From an uncultured Lachnospiraceae bacterium (GTDB lineage: Bacteria; Bacillota; Clostridia; Lachnospirales; Lachnospiraceae), in contig CAKXYI010000002.1 of assembly GCA_934899185.1 (NCBI GenBank), positions 1 through 64,000 on the forward strand: a stretch of 64,000 nt of DNA, written 5' to 3'. Position numbers and translations under genes: made by a program. Position 1 is the stretch's first letter. Each line of letters opens with the position of its first letter. Below are positions 58,416 through 64,000 of the stretch, piece after piece. The notes under the pieces are model-generated. The model was not told the DNA's origin, made no database searches, and was given only the letters and a program-made list of their open reading frames with translations.

Positions 58416-59444
58416 ATGGATCGTTTTTTTAATACAAAGGTGGCAATGCAGTCTGCGCGTATCCTCAGTTTTGCCCTGCTCATTATTCATGCGTGGTTTA
58501 TTTTCTATTTTCATGCTCTGGGTGTCGTGGAAATGCGAAACCTGAATTTTTTGAGTGTATTGGTCTATGTGATCAGTTTTGGGATCATACAAAAGGAAAA
58601 GATAGATTGGTTTATCAGTATCGTAGGGATCGAGGTCATGGTACATATGATCTTTGCAGTGTATTTTGTGGGAACGGATTGTGGACTACAGATCACCTTG
58701 CTGGGTATGCCGATCGTCTTTTTCTATGCGGATTACTTTTCACTGAAACTGCGTGGGCGCGGTGCACATGGAACCATTTACAGTGTGATATATCTGATAA
58801 GTTATATCTACATTGAATTTATCAACAGATATCACAAATCGGTCTATGTTTTGCCTGAATGGGTAAACTTTTACACAAGGCTATCGATTTTGATCTTAAC
58901 ATTTGTTATTCCGATCATCTTAGCCTATGTCATGACGCGCTATTCTTATTCTATGGAAAAGAATCTGCGTCAACTGGCACAGACCGATGCCGTGACCGGA
59001 CTTTTGGATCGCTATGGCATGCAGGATGTTGTGCGTGCGGCGATCAAGGACGAGAATGCCGGAGAGTGCTGGATTGCTGTTTTGGAATTAGATAATTATG
59101 AATGGATCCGCCAGACTTACGGACATGTAGCGGCAGATCAGGCACTGATCGAAATAGCAAATTGCATGCAGAGTCAGATGCCGGATTGCACCTGTGCCAG
59201 ATGGGATAGCAATGAATTTGCCATTGGAGGCAGAAATGCTTTTGATATCAAGAAAAAAATGGATGGACTGCTGGAGGAGATCCGCAGGATTCAGATTTTG
59301 GATCTGATGGAGGCTTGTAGGCCGGAAGTGTCCGGAGGCTTGGCCATCTATGAAATCGGCATGGAAATGAAAGAGTGGTTTGAACAGGCAGAACAAAAGT
59401 TGCATCTTGCCCAATACAATGGTGGAAATCAGGTGATTGAATAA
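58416..59444 (+). CDS. Membrane protein with degenerate GGDEF domain
   Basis: 342 aa. Six or so hydrophobic segments (about 15-185), then a GGDEF-family fold (about 190-340: LAQTDAVTGLLDRYGMQDVV ... ARWDSNEFAIGG). The signature is SNEF in place of GGDEF and the preceding substrate Asp region is altered (LELDNYEWI), so diguanylate cyclase activity is unlikely. It may sense a nucleotide or act as a scaffold. It is 9 bp after pyrD and is joined by a TAATG overlap to the GNAT gene, so it is part of the pyr transcript. Confidence 0.82.
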   Translation: MDRFFNTKVAMQSARILSFALLIIHAWFIFYFHALGVVEMRNLNFLSVLVYVISFGIIQKEKIDWFISIVGIEVMVHMIFAVYFVGTDCGLQITLLGMPIVFFYADYFSLKLRGRGAHGTIYSVIYLISYIYIEFINRYHKSVYVLPEWVNFYTRLSILILTFVIPIILAYVMTRYSYSMEKNLRQLAQTDAVTGLLDRYGMQDVVRAAIKDENAGECWIAVLELDNYEWIRQTYGHVAADQALIEIANCMQSQMPDCTCARWDSNEFAIGGRNAFDIKKKMDGLLEEIRRIQILDLMEACRPEVSGGLAIYEIGMEMKEWFEQAEQKLHLAQYNGGNQVIE

Positions 59445-60016
59445 TGGAAGAACAGAAGATATGTGTGCGCGAGGCAACGGTTATGGACGCAGAAGCCTTG
59501 TGCGAAATCTATGCTTATTATGTGAGAAATACGGCAATCACTTTTGAGACAGAGGTACCATCGGTAGCGGAATTTACCGACCGCATCTGTGCGATCCAGG
59601 AGTGGTATCCTTACTTTGTTGCCGAGTGTGATGGTCAGATTTTAGGTTATACCTATGCACATCGATACCATGAGCGGGCTGCCTACGGGTGGGATGTGGA
59701 AGCAACCATCTATATCCGGCAGGATAAAAAGCGTGGCGGTCTGGGGAGGATTTTGTATGAGGCGCTGGAAGATGCATTAAAAAAGCAAGGTGTGGTTAAT
59801 GTCTATGTCCTTGTGGCGGAGCCGGAAAAGGAAGATCAGTATCTGACCTTTGACAGTTTGAAATTCCATCAGAAAATGGGATATAGCATTGCTGGAACGC
59901 AGCATTATAGTGGTTATAAGTTTGGAACATGGTATCATATGACAACACTGGAAAAGTTTTTAGGCGAGCATAATACCCGGATGGATGCAATCAAACCTTA
60001 TACGGCAGTTAGGTAA
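59444..60016 (+). CDS. GNAT N-acetyltransferase, PAT-like
   Basis: 190 aa. The pattern of the phosphinothricin-type acetyltransferases is seen: VREATVMDAEALCEIYAYYV, TAITFETEVPSVAEF, VEATIYIRQDKKRGGLGRIL (acetyl-CoA loop) and SLKFHQKMGYSIAGT. The natural substrate is probably an amino acid or amine. Its ATG lies in the stop of the GGDEF-like gene. Confidence 0.88.
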   Translation: MEEQKICVREATVMDAEALCEIYAYYVRNTAITFETEVPSVAEFTDRICAIQEWYPYFVAECDGQILGYTYAHRYHERAAYGWDVEATIYIRQDKKRGGLGRILYEALEDALKKQGVVNVYVLVAEPEKEDQYLTFDSLKFHQKMGYSIAGTQHYSGYKFGTWYHMTTLEKFLGEHNTRMDAIKPYTAVR

Positions 60017-60081
60017 AAAGTGTCCTCTCTTGCAAAAAAGAATCCCGGTTTTGTCTATTGTCAAGAATTTATCAAATTGTA

Positions 60082-60109
60082 TTGTAAAACCTCAGAATTG
60101 CGTTAAAAT
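60082..60109 (+). promoter_or_regulatory. Promoter of the alcohol dehydrogenase gene
   Basis: TTGTAA (60082-60087), a 16-bp spacer and TAAAAT (60104-60109), 58 bp before the ATG. Confidence 0.55.
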
Positions 60110-60167
60110 GTAGAAAAAGACAGTTCGGAAGAATTGGGCATTTTAACAAAATTAGGAGGTTTTTATT

Positions 60168-61316
60168 ATGGCAAACAGATTTGTGTTGAACGAGACATCT
60201 TATCATGGCGCTGGTGCGATCCAGGAGATTGCGACAGAATCTTTAGGAAGGGGATTTAAGAAAGCATTCGTATGCTCAGATCCTGATCTGGTAAAGTTCG
60301 GCGTGACAAAGAAAGTATTGGATGTACTGGATGGAGCAAAGGTTCCTTATGAGTTGTACTCAAATATCAAGCCAAATCCAACTGTAGAAAATGTTAAGAC
60401 TGGTGTGGAAGCATTTAAGGCATCCGGTGCAGATTATATCGTTGCTATCGGTGGCGGATCTTCTATGGATACTGCAAAAGCAATCGGTATCATCATCAAG
60501 AACCCGGATTTCGCAGATGTTGTCAGCCTTGAGGGCGTTGCTCCGACCAAGAATAAATGCGTACCTATATTTGCCGTACCTACAACAGCAGGAACCGCAG
60601 CAGAGGTCACGATCAACTATGTTATCACAGATGCAGAGAAGAATCGTAAGATGGTATGCGTAGACCCTAAGGATATTCCGGTCGTTGCTTTCGTAGATCC
60701 TGAAATGATGGCTAGTATGCCAAAGGGACTTACCGCAGCAACCGGTATGGATGCACTTACACATGCGATCGAAGGATACATTACTGCAGGTGCATGGGAA
60801 TTGTCTGATATGTTCCATTTAAAGGCAATCGAGATCATTTCCAGATCCCTTCGTGCAGCAGTAGAAAACACACCGGAAGGCAGAGCAGACATGGCTTTGG
60901 GACAGTATGTTGCCGGTATGGGATTTTCTAATGTAGGACTTGGTATCGTACACTCTATGGCACATCCTTTAGGAGCCCTTTATGATACACCTCATGGTGT
61001 TGCAAATGCCATTATCCTGCCAACAGGTATGGAGTACAATGCACCGGTTTCCGGTGAGAAATACCGCGAGATCGCTCGCGCTATGGGCGTTGAAGGCGTC
61101 GATGATATGACACAGGAAGAATACAGAAAGGCTGCTATCGATGCTGTCAAGAAACTGTCCGCTGATGTTGGCATCCCGGCAGATCTGAAGGACATCGTCA
61201 AGAGAGAAGATATCCCATTTCTGGCACAGTCAGCATATGATGATGCTTGCAGACCTGGTAACCCAAGAGAGACAAGCGTAGAGGAGATCACAAAACTTTA
61301 CGAGTCACTTTTGTAA
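60168..61316 (+). CDS. Iron-dependent alcohol dehydrogenase (FucO-like)
   Basis: 382 aa group III alcohol dehydrogenase. NAD site AIGGGSSMDTAKAIGI; PTTAGTAAEVT; metal-binding Asp/His in FVDPEMMASMPKGLTAATGM, DALTHAIEGY, GIVHSMAHPLGALYDTPHG. Closest in pattern to lactaldehyde reductase/propanediol oxidoreductase FucO, but 1,2-propanediol, ethanol or butanol enzymes look alike. AGGAGG precedes the ATG; it is a single-gene unit with its own terminator. Confidence 0.9.
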   Translation: MANRFVLNETSYHGAGAIQEIATESLGRGFKKAFVCSDPDLVKFGVTKKVLDVLDGAKVPYELYSNIKPNPTVENVKTGVEAFKASGADYIVAIGGGSSMDTAKAIGIIIKNPDFADVVSLEGVAPTKNKCVPIFAVPTTAGTAAEVTINYVITDAEKNRKMVCVDPKDIPVVAFVDPEMMASMPKGLTAATGMDALTHAIEGYITAGAWELSDMFHLKAIEIISRSLRAAVENTPEGRADMALGQYVAGMGFSNVGLGIVHSMAHPLGALYDTPHGVANAIILPTGMEYNAPVSGEKYREIARAMGVEGVDDMTQEEYRKAAIDAVKKLSADVGIPADLKDIVKREDIPFLAQSAYDDACRPGNPRETSVEEITKLYESLL

Positions 61317-61353
61317 GAGGTGGATGCTACATTATAATAGGATATGGAATAGA

Positions 61354-61386
61354 AATAGGGCGTGCAATTTGCACGCCCTATTTTTT
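61354..61386 (+). terminator. Terminator after alcohol dehydrogenase
   Basis: ATAGGGCGTGC and GCACGCCCTAT form an 11-bp perfect stem around AATTT, followed by six T. Confidence 0.92.
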
Positions 61387-61530
61387 ATAAAGTATTTTAT
61401 AGATTAATGCCCAGAATACTATCGGCGGAAACTTTGTACAGATGGCATAATGAATGCATAGTTTGTGATGTGCCGAAAAAGTAAAGAGGTATATGTAAAA
61501 TATTCGGATCAAGAGCGTGTGAAAAAATGA

Positions 61531-61644
61531 AAGCAGGTTGACGATTCTTATTATTGGGTTGATGATGTGAATTCGGTTTATTATAATCAATTTGTAAGCA
61601 CCAATGAGGTGGTGCCGGATTGGAATTCGGCAGAACATATCTGA
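61531..61644 (+). pseudogene. Decayed fragment resembling a YkuD-type L,D-transpeptidase region
   Basis: In the about 300-bp gap before the VanX-like gene one frame reads DDSYYWVDDVNSVYYNQFVS and then EVVPDWNSAEHI before a stop. This stretch is like an internal segment of secreted YkuD L,D-transpeptidases (W-V-D-D ... YYNQ ... DW-SAEH). There is no start, no catalytic HG..C motif, and stops lie on both sides, so it is a remnant. The rest of the gap holds no gene that I can support. Confidence 0.45.
61559..61587 (+). promoter_or_regulatory. Possible promoter of the VanX-like gene
   Basis: TTGATG (61559-61564), a 17-bp spacer and TATAAT (61582-61587), inside the decayed fragment and 98 bp before the ATG. 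Confidence 0.45.
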
Positions 61645-61684
61645 TCGTTATTGATACGGCAGATGGGGTGAAAGGATACTGAGT

Positions 61685-62464
61685 ATGCAAAAAAAGAAAA
61701 TAAAACATCTATCTATCATCATTATAATTGCTTTCGCGGTGCTTTTGGTCGGAGGTGTTTTCTGTGGCAGATATTACACCAGCCAAAAGAAAGAAGCCGA
61801 AAAAATAGAGAAGGAAAAGGAAGCACAGGCAGACAAAGAAAAAGCAAAAGCAGCGGGAAAGAGTGCAGAACAAGACGATACAAAAGAACAAGCGACAACG
61901 GAAAAAGAGCAGACAGTGGAAGAACCGGCAGATACAGATTTTGTGAAAATTACAGATTATATTCCGGATATCGTCATAGACCTCAAGTATGCGACAGCAG
62001 ATAATTTTACCGGAACCGTCATCTATGATTTTAAGGATGCCTTTTTGCGCTACGGAACTGTAAAAAAACTTGCAGTAGCGCAGGAAAAATTCAAATCTAT
62101 GGGATATTACATAAAAATCTGGGATGCATATCGCCCATTTGCGGCACAGGAAAAGTTATGGCAGGTATGTCCAAATCCACGCTATGTTGCCAACCCGGCG
62201 AATGGTATGAAAGCACATAATCTGGGTGGAACGATTGATATGACACTTGTTACGTTTGCGGGAAATGAAGTGGAAATGCCGACGGCATTTGATGATTTTT
62301 CGCTTCGGGCAGATCGCGATTACAGTGATGTATCGGAAACGGCGGCAGAAAACGCCAGAATGATGGAAAGAGTGATGACGGAATGCGGTTTTTACGGTTA
62401 CGCAGGAGAATGGTGGGACTATTCTGATACAACAGCTTACGAAGCCTATGATTTCGAACCATAA
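61685..62464 (+). CDS. Membrane-anchored M15D (VanX/DdpX-like) peptidase
   Basis: 259 aa. Signal anchor (about 8-30, SIIIIIAFAVLLVGGVFCG), a Lys/Glu/Ala-rich stalk (35-80) and an M15D domain (about 88-255): IPDIVIDLKYATADNFTG, the catalytic Arg in IKIWDAYRPFAAQEKLW, the zinc ligands His and Asp in KAHNLGGTIDMTL, and EWW near 245. The usual third zinc ligand His of EWWH is Asp here (EWWDY). It would cleave D-Ala-D-Ala or related cell-wall dipeptides outside the cell. No other vancomycin-resistance gene is nearby. AAAGGA precedes the ATG. Confidence 0.85.
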   Translation: MQKKKIKHLSIIIIIAFAVLLVGGVFCGRYYTSQKKEAEKIEKEKEAQADKEKAKAAGKSAEQDDTKEQATTEKEQTVEEPADTDFVKITDYIPDIVIDLKYATADNFTGTVIYDFKDAFLRYGTVKKLAVAQEKFKSMGYYIKIWDAYRPFAAQEKLWQVCPNPRYVANPANGMKAHNLGGTIDMTLVTFAGNEVEMPTAFDDFSLRADRDYSDVSETAAENARMMERVMTECGFYGYAGEWWDYSDTTAYEAYDFEP

Positions 62465-62579
62465 TTTCACAATTCTAAACTTTTCCTTAGAAAAATCTCT
62501 TATATTTATCTGGCATAGATTTACCGGTCCGTTATCAGAAATATACAGAAAAGAAAGGATCACTAGTAGGAAGAATGAT

Positions 62580-64000
62580 ATGAGAAAAGGTACTGCGAGA
62601 TCAATTTTAATGCTTGGAATTTTTTACTTTGTATTTCTCGGTGCAGAGTATTATTTTGATAATATGATGGCCTTTGTGACAGATGCAGATGGCGTGGTCT
62701 TAGCACAGAGTTATGTTTTAGGTAGTAGTGTGCTGGGTTTTCTGCTGTATGCACTAATGGAAAAAATGTTACCAGCAAAGATAAAGCGGCTGTTTTGGAG
62801 CGTGAGCAGTGCAGCTGTGATTCTGATGTTCTTTTTTATCAAGATTCATAGCGGATATGGACACACATTGCGCGCCGGTTTGTTTTTATTCTTGCTGCTT
62901 GGGTATTTTGGAAGTGGTGTGCATTATTTGGTGGCGCAGACTTTTGCGGCAGAAATTGAGACGGAAAAATCACATTTGGCGCGAACGGTAGGCTGTGCCT
63001 ATGCATTTGGGATTTTATTGCAGTTTATCAATAACAATTGTATTTCATCAGTAGCAGTACAGGTGATTTTCTTATGTCTGGCTTTTGCTGTTATGGAAGG
63101 TTTATTTATGGTAAAAGCACAGCAGATCGAAGCGCAAGGGGAAACGCATTCGGTCATAGAAGTTGATGGTGCTGCACGAAAGACGGGTATGCTGTTGATT
63201 TTTATTGTTGCTCTCATGACATTTATTTTTGCAACATTAGATAACGCAGTGACATTGGTACATGCTGGTGGAGGTGCGGATATCGGACAATGGCCGAGAC
63301 TTTTACTTGCGTGCAGTGGTTTGCTTGCAGGATTTTTATATGATATCAAAAAAGGTGCTTACCAGAACATCATCATGTATTGCGTGATGATGCTTTCAAC
63401 GATTTGCGTGGTTGTGATCACGTGCGGTGGTCCATTTCTATTGGGACTTGTTGTATTTTATCTGTCAGCCGGCTTCTTTTCCATCTATTTTGCCAGCAGT
63501 TTTATGCGTCTTTCGTATGCAATGAAAGAGGGAAAACTGTGGGCTGGACTGGGGCGTGCTGTCAACAATCTGTGCGTGGTGGGAACGGCTTCAATGTCAC
63601 TGACACTGTTACATTCGCCAAGTTATGTCACCATTGTAATTGCGCTTGTGCTATTTGCCATTACAAGTGTTTTGATTTTTGTGTACCAGAGAGCAGGAGA
63701 TCAAATGCGATGGAAACAGGAAAATGCAATTTTATCGCAGGAAGCACAAAAAACAGAAAAGATATTAGAAACACATAAGAAAAACGAAGAGGAATGGCTT
63801 GCGCTTTTTGCACAGGAGTTTTCCTTAACACCACGTGAAGTGGAAGTGCTTGCGTGTATGCTTCATTCTGAAGATAATGTGACAGAGATGGCGACGCAGC
63901 TTGCTATTTCACGAGCAGCATTATACCGTCATATTTCAAATATGAATGAGAAAACAAATACCAAGGCAAGAATTGGTTTGCTCCAATTTTATTATGCCTG
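62580..64000 (+). CDS. Membrane-integrated LuxR-type regulator (partial at window end)
   Basis: At least 473 aa without a stop before the window edge. About 12 hydrophobic segments from about 8 to 370 (ILMLGIFYFVFLGAEYYFD ... YVTIVIALVLFAITSVLIFV) form an MFS-like membrane half. A charged coiled linker follows, then a LuxR/GerE helix-turn-helix (about 415-470: FSLTPREVEVLACMLHSEDN, VTEMATQLAISRAALYRHIS). A one-component regulator that senses through its membrane part is inferred. AAAGGAT lies 15 bases before ATG, a weak match. It is in the same direction as the VanX-like gene, 115 bp downstream. Confidence 0.85.
   Translation, partial: MRKGTARSILMLGIFYFVFLGAEYYFDNMMAFVTDADGVVLAQSYVLGSSVLGFLLYALMEKMLPAKIKRLFWSVSSAAVILMFFFIKIHSGYGHTLRAGLFLFLLLGYFGSGVHYLVAQTFAAEIETEKSHLARTVGCAYAFGILLQFINNNCISSVAVQVIFLCLAFAVMEGLFMVKAQQIEAQGETHSVIEVDGAARKTGMLLIFIVALMTFIFATLDNAVTLVHAGGGADIGQWPRLLLACSGLLAGFLYDIKKGAYQNIIMYCVMMLSTICVVVITCGGPFLLGLVVFYLSAGFFSIYFASSFMRLSYAMKEGKLWAGLGRAVNNLCVVGTASMSLTLLHSPSYVTIVIALVLFAITSVLIFVYQRAGDQMRWKQENAILSQEAQKTEKILETHKKNEEEWLALFAQEFSLTPREVEVLACMLHSEDNVTEMATQLAISRAALYRHISNMNEKTNTKARIGLLQFYYA

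Noticed and set aside
60058-60075. Rex-type operator (TTGTCAAGAATTTATCAA) before the alcohol dehydrogenase gene
   Set aside because: It differs from TTGTGAA-N4-TTCACAA at several key positions and lies upstream of the -35 box; too weak to list.

Overview
The window reads as chromosome of a strictly anaerobic, low-to-mid GC Firmicute, most likely family Lachnospiraceae. Supporting points are the Shine-Dalgarno-rich, tightly packed operons, tRNA genes without an encoded CCA end, an [FeFe] hydrogenase, a class III (anaerobic) ribonucleotide reductase, an NAD-dependent PyrK/PyrD pair, a SigV/RsiV-type ECF module and an ECF vitamin transporter. I assign no species. There is no prophage, integrase, transposase or CRISPR array.

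Layout. 1-650: tRNA cluster (Met/Ile-CAT, Asp, Val, Leu, Arg). 685-5680: a corrinoid-related pair (MetH-activation-like plus Cys-rich protein), an ABC-F ATPase, a MATE exporter and a PH-domain protein. 5651-8630: amino-sugar catabolism nagB-nagA with a divergent RpiR-type regulator and two identical 15-bp operators. 8681-14150: an ECF sigma/RsiV-type anti-sigma pair with its own promoter, a GT-C-like membrane protein and an acyltransferase-DUF6020 fusion. 14174-17970: nadA-nadB-nadC-niaR with a recognisable NiaR operator over the -35 box. 17983-20210: padR-HAAS-DUF4097 envelope-stress-like operon with an operator array. 20296-25280: FliB-like protein, HD hydrolase, DUF4422 glycosyltransferase, a small unknown protein, and a membrane MerR/YbjQ pair with a 19-bp-spacer promoter. 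25414-30396: RNA methyltransferase, papain-like protease, amidase, rdgB and yfcE-like genes. 30493-31206: second tRNA cluster (Pro, Gly, Arg, His, Gln, Lys). 31252-34921: NuoF/GltD-like fusion plus [FeFe] hydrogenase. 35049-39057: variable coiled-coil protein and a complete ECF transporter. 41001-48218: a compact Tad-like pilus/secretion operon. 48325-51815: CNNM/CBS protein, SPOR-amidase and TPR lipoprotein. 51836-54394: nrdD under NrdR boxes. 54458-60016: pyrC-pyrF-pyrK-pyrD with a degenerate GGDEF protein and a GNAT acetyltransferase. 60082-64000: Fe-dependent alcohol dehydrogenase, a decayed fragment, a VanX-like peptidase and a membrane LuxR regulator cut by the window end.

The strongest candidate for something not well described is the Tad-like operon at 41141-48218. 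It has one divergent ATPase, one fused TadB/TadC-like platform protein, no visible prepilin peptidase, and four short membrane proteins (54, 34, 46 and 164 aa) that share an N-terminal signature M-x-[DE]-I-[IM]-x-x-Y-G directly before the hydrophobic segment. The operon ends with a large secreted beta-helix protein that could be its cargo or tip. Other signals are a dispersed REP-like palindrome family, an NrdD with a C-terminal glutaredoxin-like domain, and several clear operator/promoter architectures.
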